NCBI GenBank assembly: GCA_023053545.1
Contig: JAKZAN010000049.1
Span: 124,001 to 188,000, forward strand
Direction of reading: 5' to 3'
Length of the DNA stretch: 64,000 nt
From: Lepidurus packardi
Taxonomy: Eukaryota; Arthropoda; Branchiopoda; Notostraca; Triopsidae
The notes beneath the pieces were generated by a model. The model worked only from the letters and a program-made list of their open reading frames with translations, did not search any database and had not been told where the DNA came from. This document shows positions 1 to 10,380 of this stretch, one piece after another. Within the stretch, counting starts at the first letter, position 1; each line of letters begins with the position of its first letter. A program made the position numbers and the translations under genes.

Positions 1-323
1 GGTGTAAGAAATCTCAAATTTCAGCACCAATCTATAGTACCAAGTCTTTACATTGTAAATTGTGATCTTGAAAGGCGGATATCCAGTATCAAATTAGTTA
101 ATTTAAAATGTGAAAAACTACAAATCTCCCTGGCCAAAACTACTTTTCTTTCAAATTGACGGGCCTCAGGCCCACCCGTCTCCCACATCACCCGTTAAAA
201 AGTGTTAAAAAGTGTTATTTACCTGTTGTACGTTAAGTGCGTTAAAGTTTTTACTGTTCTACCTTCATCTGTCCCTATCCAACCAAAGCTATACCCGATC
301 AGCTTCAGTGACGTCATCACAGT

Positions 324-1685
324 ATGGAAACGTCTGATCCACAACCTCCAACCGGTTCAACCTGCACTATAAACCAACCTGACAACATCGACCAAGAAAA
401 TGGCCAAAACATGGATACACATAATCCAAAGGTGATAACATGCGGAGGCTGCAATGAACCATTTGAGAAAGACCACGCGAGAGCCAAAACCTGCCCATCC
501 TGCAGAAATGAAGCCGCAACCAAAAGAACCAGAACACACTCACCAGGAGGAACCGTTAGGGTTACACGAACTGGCTCATCTTCAGTTGAGAAAGCAAATG
601 AGGATAAGTTCGAATACGTAGCAAACACCATCCAAAACATCCAAGAAAACCAAATGTTATTAATCCAAGAAGTGGCCAAGCTCACGGATACCATCCAGAC
701 ACAAAGCACATGGATCCAGAATCTCGAAAAGGAGCTCAGTTCACTACAACACCAAAGAGAAAACACAATTTCCGATGAAGCTTCATGGACACAAGTCGTC
801 AAACGTGCCCGAAAACCCCCAAGAATACCCGAAGTTGACGTCCCTACCCCCGCTAATGTAGGAGCCACCAACAGCAATGTTAACAAAGCTATCCCAAGGC
901 CCCATCAAGAGTACGGATATGTACTGGTAATTCAACAGCAAGACGTCTCAAAACGGAACCTTACAGTGGCAAGGAGAGACCTGTTAACTCTTGTCGAACA
1001 AGATATAAAAGAGAAAAACCCCAGAGCTCCAACCCCTATCCTAGCCAACAAATCACCAGCTGGCAATCTGTTTCTAACCTTTAAAAATGCAAATGAAATG
1101 ATGGAAACTGGAAATCTTTTAAAAGAAACTACACTTTCCCAACTCGGATCCGTAAAGACTGTCGCGAGACAACGTTACCGGAAGATAGTTATTCACCAAC
1201 TTCCTCGCGACCTCGACCTGAACACTATTTGTACCCATATGTCAGAGAAAAACTCAGCTCTCGGCGTACATTTTGTAGCAGACCAAGCTAAATGGCTGAA
1301 CCCGAGCAGCACGAAAAAGTTTGGATCAATCTGGTACTTCTGCTCAACAACGGAGGAAAAAAGCAAACTTCTCAACGTAGCAGCGCTCCTCGCCTTTAAC
1401 AGGGTTGTACAGATCGAAGACGTGAGACATTCACCTCTAATCCAATGTTTTAATTGCCTCGCTTTTGGACACATTGCCTCAGCTTGCAAACGCCTAATCC
1501 CCACCTGCGCAAAATGCGCATCAGCAGAGCACTCAACGAACACCTGCCACGTCAAAGAACTGAAATGTGCGAACTGCCGCGGCAAACACGAAGCCTTTGA
1601 CCGTTCATGCCCAGCTAGAATTGCTGCTCTCGAAAAACTGACAAATAACCCGACGGCAACACCAACGACATCGTCACAAACATGA
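324..1685 (+). CDS. LINE ORF1, gag-like RNA-binding protein
   Basis: A 453-residue intact frame. Near the N-terminus (about residues 40-60) is a Cys-X2-Cys ... His-X5-Cys-X2-Cys cluster (CGGC ... DHARAKTCPSC). A coiled-coil-like stretch follows (about 90-150), then a central region of the RRM-like type usual for this class. At the C-terminus are three zinc knuckles, for example CFNCLAFGHIASAC. The expected role is to coat the LINE RNA as a ribonucleoprotein. The stop overlaps the ORF2 start in an ATGA at 1682-1685, which points to coupled re-initiation of ORF2. The same N-terminal Cys/His cluster occurs in the broken LINE ORF1 at 17390-18673, so the two are relatives. Confidence 0.85.
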   Translation: METSDPQPPTGSTCTINQPDNIDQENGQNMDTHNPKVITCGGCNEPFEKDHARAKTCPSCRNEAATKRTRTHSPGGTVRVTRTGSSSVEKANEDKFEYVANTIQNIQENQMLLIQEVAKLTDTIQTQSTWIQNLEKELSSLQHQRENTISDEASWTQVVKRARKPPRIPEVDVPTPANVGATNSNVNKAIPRPHQEYGYVLVIQQQDVSKRNLTVARRDLLTLVEQDIKEKNPRAPTPILANKSPAGNLFLTFKNANEMMETGNLLKETTLSQLGSVKTVARQRYRKIVIHQLPRDLDLNTICTHMSEKNSALGVHFVADQAKWLNPSSTKKFGSIWYFCSTTEEKSKLLNVAALLAFNRVVQIEDVRHSPLIQCFNCLAFGHIASACKRLIPTCAKCASAEHSTNTCHVKELKCANCRGKHEAFDRSCPARIAALEKLTNNPTATPTTSSQT

Positions 1686-4600
1686 AACGCACGACTAGAA
1701 GTGACGCTCAACAAACAACTGACGTAAACCAACCTGACCAACAACGAAACAACGGAGGAATTAGCATCATCTTTCATAACATAAGGAAAAGCTTTTTCCA
1801 ACTTACAGAGACTCTGAGAGAAGCAAACATCCAAGAAGCGAAAGCAGTCTTCATACTAGAACCACCTACAAAGATGTCGAATCAATCTCAACAGGGCTTT
1901 GACCTAATTATGCCTCCGACGGAGTATAAAGGGGTGGTCTGTTTCAAGAGACCAAATACGTTCCATTTTCAAATCCAATCAGTACAAGAATTGTACTCCA
2001 TCTCAAAAATACAACCGGAGAGTCTACCTTCCATAACACTTGTATGCATCTACAGAAGGCAAACCAATGATACACTCAAACTACTCACCGAGATATGGCA
2101 CCAGTTGAACGACACCACCTCTCCCATCATCCTATGCGGCGACTTTAACGCACATCACTGGTATTGGGAAAACAAACCTCCAGACGGACCGGGTTCACAG
2201 TTATACGATTTTGTCACGGAGAAAAACATGGTCTTTGTAAACGAATGGAACACTCCAACCTTTCAAAATGAAAGAGGAGATTCCTCAACAATAGACCTCG
2301 TCTTTGCCTCACCGAAGATCGCAGAATGCATGCAAATGATACCCCTAAATAAAAACTCTTTCCCCAACTCGTCGGATCACAACGCTTTCTCCTTACGGAT
2401 ACATACACCTGTTAAAGAATTCTCCCCGCCATTTTGGAACTACAAGAAAGCCGATTGGAAATCACTTAATGAAGACCTATCCAATAAATTAAATGAAATG
2501 GAAAAGACACTGACACAACTCAACTCTACCGAGCAACTTGATAATGCAGTTGGCCGTCTATCCGCTATTCTCGTAGACACCGCTTCAACGTTTATCCCAA
2601 AAATAAATTTATCGAACAAAAAAAATCCTTGGTGGAATTCTACACTCAAATCCTTAAAGAAAGATGTAGCTAAGAAACTAAGAACGTACCGCTCCTACCC
2701 AAATGCTAACAACGATAGACTCTGGAAGGACGCTAGAAACGAATACACTAGTCAATGCCGAAAAGCCAGGGAGAGATACTGGGAAGACAAAATATCCACC
2801 TCAGACACAAAGTTACTATGGAACTTAGACAGGAAAGCACGGAAAACTACCACAAATAGCTCACTTGACCTCCTCCTCGACTCAAACCGGAAAACTTTCC
2901 AAAACGAAACGGAAAAACTAAATCACCTCGCAGTGAAACTACTTGAAGCAGACCTTAGCCCACCCATAAACAACAAACCAAGGAGGATGCAACCAGATGT
3001 AAGTAAACGGCCGAAATGCAGACATGAAGTTCAGCACAAAATTTCACACGCTGAAATTACAACTATTGTTGACCACCTCCCACCCCTAAAAGCACCCGGC
3101 ACAGACCTTATACAACCAACTCTTATAGAAAACACGTGGAAATCGATTGGACCTTATATAACTGGATTTTTCAACGCAAGTGTAAAGCTAAAACACTTCC
3201 CAACCCCCTGGAAAACCGCTAAGATCTTCCCCATCCCAAAACCCGGTAAAACGGACTACTCTACCTATAAGAGTTTTAGACCAATTGCCCTTCTATCGTG
3301 CCTGGGAAAAATACTGGAAAAAATCATAGCAAACAGGATTATAACCCACCTCGAAAACAATAACTTACTATCCTCAAATCAATCGGCCTTTCGCACAAAG
3401 AAGTCAACAACAAACTCGCTAATCACGCTGTCGGACAAAATCCTAAACGGCTTCGACAAAACGAAAGTGACATCTGCTCTCCTTCTAGACATCGAAGGAG
3501 CTTTCAACAATGTTCTACACGGAAAACTCCTCCAGAAAATGAGAAAGAAAAGATTCCCAACCTACATGTCTGAATGGGTACGAAGCTTTCTTGAGAACCG
3601 TTCAGGCTTCGTAATAAACGGCCCATCTTTCAGTGATACCTTCATCATGCTTAAAAGTGTACCACATGGCTCTCCCCTCTCCCCAATACTCTTTCTCCTC
3701 TATATAGACGACGCACTCCACCTGCTCAAACAAAAACGTATCACCACAATATCACGACCTGCTCGTTGCGGTGACAGGCTCATCTAGCAAGATCAACGTT
3801 AAAATTCTTCAAAATGCCCTTAAAACGTTGGAAAAATGGAGTAAGAATCTAGGCTTTATTTTCTCAAAAAGCAAGACGCAACTCATACACTTCTCAAAGA
3901 AAAGAACTGACGAAACTACTGCCTTAACCTGGAATGAGGATGTTATACGCCCCAAAGACAGCGTTCGCTATCTTGGCCTAATTTTCGACACGAACTTAAA
4001 CTGGTCAAAACAAGCTGCTCATCTTGCCTCAAAAGGGCATCACACAATTAGCAGACTACGCAAATTAATCACCTTCCTACCAACTATTAAAGTCAACCAA
4101 CTAAGAACGCTGGTCCTGAGCCTCCTCTACTCGACAATTCTGTACGGTCTTCCAGCCTGGTCTAACACTAAGCTATCCTCCCTTGCCCCTGTACGAACAC
4201 TACATAGACAAGCCCTGCTTCTTATTACCGATGCACTCAAAACTACCCCCACTTCAGCTCTTGAAGTTGAAACAGGCATTCCTCCTTTAAACCTCCTCTC
4301 GCTCGAAAGAACTCTAAGATTCAGCCACAACAACTCGACTATCCCAAACGCGTTCGCACCGAAACACAAACGTTACGCCTCATGTTCATTCTTAATAGAG
4401 TCACTAAAAAATAACAACCTGCTCACCGATAAGTACCAAGACATGAAGAAAAGTATAAAGCATCTGATTTTGCAGAAATGGCAAGAAGAATGGTCTACCT
4501 CTGCCTCCCCCTTCCGCGATCTACGGGTATCTCCAACGCTACAACCTATCTGCAAACTTGACCAAGACAGACAGACAGACGGACTACACTTATCAGACTT

Positions 4601-4870
4601 AGAACCTTACATTTCCCGACAAAATCATTCCTCTACCGCATTAAAAAGACACAAGACCCAAATTGCACCTGTAACAACCACTCGAAACAAGACCTCAGAC
4701 ACATGTTTTTCCACTGCAGACTCTTAAATAGATGCAGAGCTATTTTGCTAAGAGACTTATCAAAACTTCGACCCCACTTTAACCCACAGACTATACTCAC
4801 AAACCCAACCGCTTACAAAGCAATAAATACTTTCGCCATCTCGGCTCTAACAACCCTACATCCCAACTAA
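1682..4870 (+). pseudogene. LINE ORF2: endonuclease and reverse transcriptase, frame-broken
   Basis: The frame opens at the ATGA overlap with ORF1. Residues 20-240 form an AP-type endonuclease, with GDFNAHH and a late SDHN motif. The reverse transcriptase follows, with FRPIALLS, SALLLDIEGAFNN and PHGSPLSPILFLLYIDD. Just where the catalytic YADD box is expected (about 3750-3770) the frame runs into a stop, and the downstream frame resumes with DLLVAVTGSSSK. A small deletion seems to have taken the Tyr-Ala-Asp and shifted the frame. A second shift lies at the CAGA-type microsatellite near 4565-4580, after which the Cys/His tail (CTCNNHSKQDLRHMFFHC) is read to 4870. The enzyme is therefore dead in this copy. 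Confidence 0.88.
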
Positions 4871-5116
4871 CCCACTAACCAGAAGTGACGCTGACTTCTC
4901 CCTGTCGTACGAGTTATCTGACTTTTTTAGAATAAGGAAAGAAGCTATTACCATATCTTTGCTATACTATGGCTACGCTCTCCTTTCGAGGAATAGCGTA
5001 AATGAATGTATGTTTGTAAAATTGTTCACTGATTACTTAACTTCAGACCCAATAAATAGGCGGCAACGAGCAGTGCTCATGCTGAGATAATTTTAAAAAA
5101 AAAAAAAAAAAAAAAG

Positions 5117-5905
5117 TAGCTCCTGCTAATGTGGTGGGTTCTAGGGGATGGAATGCTAGAGCAGTCACACAACCATTCGTGGCGATTAGGTGATGTGGTT
5201 TAGACACGTCAAGGCGAGATCTAGGGTGAGAAAAGGAGAAGTTAAAGGGATTTTTTTATGGGAATTGTTTACTTGTTGGGGTACCAAATGCAGATTCCGG
5301 TTTCATGCGAACACCAGCTAGTGTGGAAAGAATGACCATAGTCTGCTGCTATGGCAGTTCCTGTGCAGTTCCATTGTAAGGCCATTATGGCCATTTGGGG
5401 GAAATTGGACGCTTGGAGTTGGTGAAGAACTTGGGATTCTTCGTCGGACTCGCTGTAAGTCAGTAATTCGTAGCCATCGAAGGCTCGACTGACTTGGTTT
5501 TCGATTCAGGCTTCTTCAATAAGAGGAGAGGCTTTCTGAAGGAAAGCTAGGACACGGAACATGTTCGTTTCCTGGTCAGTTAACTCTGTAATTGTGTCGA
5601 CCAGCTCGGACGTTTGAATCTGTAAAAACAATCATTAATGTACACCAATTCTTTCCAAATGAACAGAAAACGGATAGTACCTCTACATTATGGGTTGGGA
5701 ATGGTTCAGTGGACTTGTCGGCTGTCGTTGACAGACTGCATTGCGTTTCAATTACTTTAAACGTCCTAAAACAATGAAATTAAGGAATTAATTTTAAAAT
5801 TCCCGCGTGATTTTGCTTCAGTCAAAAAGTCTTGTTTTGAATTTACTTGTCCTCGTAGCGATTCGGTAAGAAGGAAATTACACTTGTTTTAGAATCCGTG
5901 AACAT
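5117..5905 (-). pseudogene. DYNC2I2: Dynein-2 intermediate chain DYNC2I2 (WDR34)-like gene, 5' part, disrupted
   Basis: Four exons are visible on the minus strand: 5905-5847 (ATG at 5905), 5765-5681, 5619-5273 and 5220-5117. All splice sites are GT-AG and all phases agree. The product carries an AFDGYE motif, then WNCTGTAIAADYGHS, an ETGICIWYP end of blade and VTALAFHPLEP, in the order found in vertebrate WDR34. Human WDR34 has HAFDGFEV, WNSTGSVVACAYG and LCLAFHP at the matching places. WDR34 is the WD-repeat chain of the ciliary retrograde motor. Two lesions are seen: an in-frame TGA at 5506-5508 and the LINE that interrupts exon 4 at 5116/5117. The rest of the WD propeller is not in the window. 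Homology is from memory of the family. Confidence 0.85.
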
Positions 5906-6325
5906 TCTGCGATTTTTTTTTACGAATTTAGAGATAGGATAGGTTAATTTATTCGTTTGTTTTGTTGTAGCATAGGTTGCCATGGTGGGATAGGGAATAC
6001 GGAGGAAGACATTAGGCTCCACCTATTGACCAATCAGGACGCCGAGACTGAATCGGCTGCCCAGACTACGCCACCGCCGGCTCCGTCAAATACCAGGGCG
6101 AGTAACACGAAGGTTTGAATCTGCTGTACTGCTGGCACTCGTAATCCTGAAGAGGAAAGAGCAGTTTGCTTCTGGTCGAATTCCAGTTGTGGATTTTATC
6201 TTTTTTTAGAATTTTACGATTTACTCCTGAACTCCTGAACGAATTTTACGATTTACGGCTCAACTAGCACACAAATAGTCATTTATCTAGTGACATTTCT
6301 CAAGTAACTAGCGCGGGATTTTAAA
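5906..6325. promoter_or_regulatory. Shared divergent promoter interval of the DYNC2I2-like gene and PRC1
   Basis: About 420 bp separate the two start codons, which point away from each other. No clear TATA box is seen. A bidirectional promoter is inferred from spacing and orientation only. No other coding is evident here. Confidence 0.45.
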
Positions 6326-9300
6326 ATGTCGTCCAGACTGTCAAATATGGACCTGTAAGTACATTATTTCCTTAAAAAAATTCGATGTCATCGGTTACAA
6401 GTATTTGGTGGGGGCAAAAACCCTTGCTGTCACGTCGTGTTTTTCCAACTTCTAGTTTTACCCCTGGGTTTTCTACAAGGCTGAAGGTTGAAATACGTTT
6501 GTGTTCTTTCCTTTTTTTAGGAATTCGACGATTCAGAATATTTTAGTGGAAGCCCAGTTGGAGCTTTCAAAAAATCTTACGAAATTGTGCTCGTCATGGA
6601 TGCGAGTGGGGTTTGAAGGTGAAGGCTTGATGAGTAGGAAGAGCGCTGTTAACCGCACAATCCGGGTAAAACCTTGCAGATTCATTAGTATCACTTATTT
6701 AATTTCCGCTTATTTATTTGTAGCAAACCATTGAAGCTATTGTGTACCAAGCAGACGAATATGAACAATGCAAGATTGCTTCGGTGGAGAAATATCGTCA
6801 AGAATACCACGTTTTAGCAAAAGTAGCGACTCAATTAAAAAACCGCTCTCTAATTAAGCTTCATTTTGCATATTTTGGTTAGGAACTGGGCGTCAAAGTC
6901 ATGGTACCTGAGCAAGACCAAGGTTTACTTCAATTGGAGCAAGAGTTGAAGGAAGCAGTACTCTCTTTACGCGAAGCCAAGGAAAAGCGGATGTCCGAGC
7001 TGCGAGGATTATGCAAAGAAGTAATTTTCATGGTTAAGTTCAACTTTAGTTCTAATGCTAGTCTACTCTTTAGGATGCCAAAGTCTGCGTACGTCTAGCC
7101 ATTGCAACTATGCCCGTGGATAAAGATAAACTGCCATCACAAGAAGAAATAGACGCGTTGAAGAACCATATTAAGGAAGTCTCAGCGGAATTGGTAAATA
7201 AATAAGAATTATTTGCGGTTTATTGCAGCAAAATTAAATATGTTCTGTTTTTACTGCTCTTAGAGGACAAGCGCGAGGCGAGGTTCTTGGAGTTTCGTGA
7301 ACGTATTGTGAATTTCCTCACTCAGTTGGATGCTGTATCTGATTCTTCGTTGGAAGTGTCCACCGTTTGTGAACCGGTTGATAAATTCACTTTCTCTGAC
7401 GAAAATATGGCAGCAGTTAAGGTAACTAACACGTTTAATAGCCAATAATCTTGCCACTGAATTGCATTCATCTGCATTGTGCATTAATTGTAATTTTCTG
7501 ACGCTAGAAATACTACCGGAGCTTGGAACAACGCGTGGAAAAGCAGAAAGAACGCAAAGCTCAGCTTGTCAATGAAGTCAACTCACTTTGGAAGCGTCTG
7601 GACGTAACTGTACAGCCCCAAACGGATTTTACACAAACTTACGATGGTTTGAAAGCTTCTGACATGAAAGCGGTAAGATATCACCGAGTTCTTGTACCAA
7701 ATTGAGGCTTAATTATGACCTTTTTTACTTTTTTTCAGTGGGAAGAGGAGCTAGAGCGATGCAAGCAGTTAAAGCGGCAGAATCTTCAAGTCTTCGTCGA
7801 ACGCGTACGTGAAGAATTGGAAAACTACTGGGATAGGTGCATGGTTGGGGCACATGCGCGTAGCTTGTTTGCACCAATGAAATCTGACGATTTTAGTGAA
7901 AATTTGCTCGAATTGCACGAGCTAGAAGTCAGCAAGTACCAGAGTCTTTACGGGGCACATAAGGAGATCTTTTTGAAAGTAATTGTTGAACTTTGTTTAT
8001 CTCAGTTGGCGAGAAAATAGGCATTTATTTCATGATTTTTTATGATTTCTCTTAGGTGAAACGTCGCGAAGATCTGTTTAACCGTATGCTGGACCTAGAG
8101 GCAAGGGCCAAAAACCCTGATAGGCTGTTTGGGAACCGCGGTTGTGCCTTACCCTTACTACTCGAAGAGAAGGAACGAAAGAAGATTCTGAAAGATTTAC
8201 TCAAAGCGGAAGAAGAACTGGAAGTTATGCTGCACGATTACGAACAAAGTTATGGCCAGATCTTGGTTATATTTGATGCCAACTACAGCGAGCTGATCAA
8301 GGAGCAGTGGGCCAAGCACGAGTCCGAAAAGGAAATTGAGAAGCAACAGAGGGTAATTACTACTTTTTATAATTAAATTAATTTTTAAAATAGTTCAATT
8401 AAATTAATTAAATTTGTGCATACTTAATTAGCAATTAAATTAAATTATTTACTTTAGTTATGTATTTAATTACCTTCATTTTTATTTGTTTATATTAAGG
8501 CAAAGGAGCGAATAAATTCACAGTTTGTGCGTGAAGGTAAGGCCAGCTCGCCCATTATACGTAAAGTGGGCACACTCCTATCATCCCACACTGCTTCTCA
8601 CAAAATACGTGGTTTAAGTAAGCAATGTTTAATCATGTCCTCCACAGTATAGTGGTGAGTATCCCCGCCTGTCAAGCGGGAGACCGGGGTTCGATTCCCC
8701 GTCGGGGAAATATATTTTTATCCTTTTTTTTCCTTTTTATTTTTAAACTATTTTGAATCTCTACAGTAGGAGCCTAGTTGGAACTAATATAATCCTCTAA
8801 TAGGAACTTGACATAGTTTTTCTAGTTAATCAGCTTTAATATTAGTTTGATCATTTTCAGTCATATTAATTCATCCTTGCTCTTCACGCCATCTGTTTTT
8901 CGCTACGGCAATTGAAAGCATGTCCTCGATAGTATAGTGATGGCAGCATATCACTCATTCATTCCAGTGAGTATCCCCGCCTGTCACGCGGGAGACCGGG
9001 GTTCGATTCCCCGTCGGGGAGACTTTTTTTTTCTTTTTTTCCCTCCTTTTTTAGCAAGTTAATATTTTAATTATTTAGTTTAGGAAATCTCTAAAAATTC
9101 ACTATGCATAATCAAGACTTAAACAATAAATCCAAGTACAAATAACCTTAATTTCTGTTTTCTTTTTCGTTCTAGACCCCAGTTTCTAGTCTTGTTCGCC
9201 AAGGTACCACTCTTCGCCACGCCTCCCGTAAAGTCTTTCAAGAGCATGTCACCAACGTGCAGTCTAATGATCCGTGTACTCCACCAAATGAAGATACCAC

Positions 9301-9358
9301 CGTTGCTAGCGTTGTCTTAGCCCTGGCCAAGACTCCTTCTGGATTACCTGTTGTTTGA
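6326..9358 (+). CDS. PRC1: PRC1/Ase1 family microtubule crosslinker (11 exons)
   Basis: This is the best-preserved host gene. PRC1 crosslinks antiparallel microtubules at the spindle midzone and is needed for cytokinesis. The exons I read are 6326-6354, 6521-6665, 6724-6822, 6883-7020, 7074-7193, 7266-7421, 7508-7672, 7739-7978, 8056-8352, 8500-about 8565 and 9176-9358, giving about 545 residues (human about 620). Introns are 53-166 bp except the last. The protein is nearly all helical and charged. The spectrin-like microtubule-binding part is recognisable from NYWDRC, FAPMKSDDFSENLLELHE, DPDRLF-type text (NPDRLFGNRGCALPLLLEE) and EQWAKHESEKEIEKQQ, each with a direct counterpart in human PRC1. 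The donor of exon 10 is uncertain: a weak GTGGGC keeps the frame, whereas a better GTAAGG upstream does not. The last exon is short and basic, as expected for the tail. Confidence 0.9.
8638..8709 (+). tRNA. tRNA-Asp (GTC)-like, partly degenerate, in PRC1 intron 10
   Basis: A 72-nt cloverleaf with GTC anticodon (CCTGTCAAG), intact T arm GGTTCGATTCC and anticodon stem CCCGC/GCGGG. Compared with its neighbour at 8923 it has a C in place of G at acceptor position 6, giving a mismatch, C in place of the conserved T8, and A in place of C at the base of the anticodon loop. It is followed by T-rich DNA. It may be a decaying copy. Confidence 0.75.
8923..9021 (+). tRNA. tRNA-Asp (GTC) with a 27-nt insertion in the D loop
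   Basis: Acceptor stem TCCTCGA/TCGGGGA, anticodon GTC, anticodon stem and T arm are all canonical for Asp, and a T run (9024 on) can end Pol III transcription. The D loop is split: after AGTG come 27 extra bases before the normal GTGAGTAT resumes. AGTG is found on both sides of the insert, as if duplicated. The insert ends can pair (ATATCACT with AGTGAGTAT) into an extended D-arm hairpin. It is not at the usual tRNA intron position 37/38. It could be an insertion pseudogene or an odd but processed tRNA. Confidence 0.75.
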
Positions 9359-9834
9359 AGTGTTTTGGGTGTAATTTTCGTAAAGATTCGTGCCGATTCC
9401 ACTGTGATATTTAATCCATTGATAAGTAATACTTGTACATACTCTGAGCTCCGAATGAATATGGAATATATCACAACTCAACTATTAAGCAACTTATGAG
9501 AACTACATTCCTAGAAGTATTGCTTCAGATCGTTGGTATTTTCAATTGCAGTCCATCATGAATCATTTGGGGACATTTACTGGGTCCTCCAGCTCGGAGT
9601 AAAGCAGGTTTCCACGTTTTAAGAGTTTGGTTTTCGATTTAGGAGACCTTCAAAACGTTTTCGGAGTTTTCAGAGTTTTCCATGTTGTATATAGTAAATT
9701 TTGGGATATAAAAAGGGAGGCAACTGTACGATAGGTCAGTTTAAAAAGCAAAATGGTGAGCTCCACTTGTGAAGTTTTGTATCTTTGTGCGAATTTTACG
9801 TTTCAACCGTAACCACAGAACTACTCTGTAACCG
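9359..9834 (+). promoter_or_regulatory. PRC1 3' flank, then a core-promoter-like block with a one-codon first exon
   Basis: After the PRC1 stop there is about 340 bp without coding. TATAAAAAG at 9707-9715 is followed 29 bases later by TCAGT (9736-9740), the arthropod initiator consensus, and by ATG at 9753-9755 directly joined to GTGAGC, a good splice donor. This is the pattern of a gene with a one-codon first coding exon. No downstream exon is seen before the transposon at 10054, so it may be an orphan promoter. Confidence 0.35.
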
Positions 9835-10053
9835 CCTTTAGGAGCCCATACGTTTGTTACACGTGCCACAAAGAGATACAATTGTAACCGACTTTGCAGG
9901 GTGTACGAGGCTACAGTCAAGTTTCGAACCCCTTGCATCAGATGTTATAAGTGTCAAAGATTTGGACATATCAGCTCTGTCTGCGAGGCAAGGGATAGAA
10001 CAAGAAAGAGGGAAAGGCGCCAACATGTGCAAACTGTAATAAGCAACATACTG
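9835..10053 (+). pseudogene. LINE ORF1 fragment with zinc knuckles
   Basis: One frame reads RCYKCQRFGHISSVC (about 9925-9985) and a shifted frame reads PTCANCNKQHT (about 10020-10050): two zinc knuckles of a gag-like LINE ORF1. At least one frameshift separates them. The transposon at 10054 cuts the fragment on its right. Confidence 0.7.
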
Positions 10054-10087
10054 CCCAAGTAGCACATGTTGGTCGAAAAATGGTTGA

Positions 10088-10330
10088 AGTGACGTCGGCG
10101 ACGTCAAATTCTGACGTCACTTGAGTTACGTCAAATCGCCTAAAAATTTGACGTCTTATCGACAACTCCCGAACGTCGAAATTTGACGTCTAAACTCTTG
10201 TCGCTGGCAGGTAGAAGTGACGTTGAAAGTAGTCGTCACTCTGCGACGTCAAATACCCTAGAAATTCGACGTCACGTACACTTCTTTTGGACGTCGAATT
10301 TGATGTCGAAATTGACGTCGCTGGGAGGTT
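10088..10330. repeat. Left subterminal array of GACGTC-type motifs
   Basis: At least nine GACGTC or near copies (AACGTC, GACGTT) occur in about 240 bp, in both orientations because the core is palindromic. A matching array lies at 16264-16505. Such arrays usually serve as transposase-binding sites. Confidence 0.75.
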
Positions 10331-10380
10331 GAGGTGACGTTGCACAGAGCCAGCATTCATGAGCTGGTTCTGGCTATATA

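Larger units (their letters stand above)
1..5116 (+). mobile_element. Non-LTR retrotransposon (LINE), Jockey/I-superfamily-like, 3' complete
   Basis: Two consecutive open frames (a nucleic-acid-binding ORF1 and an endonuclease/reverse transcriptase ORF2) are followed by a 3' untranslated part and a 22-base A run at 5095-5116. This is the layout of a target-primed LINE. Bases 1-323 carry no coding and are most simply its 5' untranslated region; the true 5' end lies at or beyond the window edge, so no target site duplication can be checked. No RNase H was recognised. The A run directly abuts a host exon on the opposite strand (see 5117-5905). The long clean tail suggests a fairly recent insertion, but ORF2 is damaged, so this copy cannot move by itself. 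The clade within the Jockey/I group is not resolved. Confidence 0.9.

Noticed and set aside
5506-5508. TGA read as selenocysteine in the DYNC2I2-like gene
   Set aside because: The residue lies in a helix where relatives have no Cys or Sec, the rest of the gene is lost to a LINE, and a simple CpG change explains it.
8940-8966. The D-loop insert as a normal tRNA intron
   Set aside because: Eukaryotic nuclear tRNA introns sit after position 37. This one is in the D loop, so ordinary splicing is not expected.
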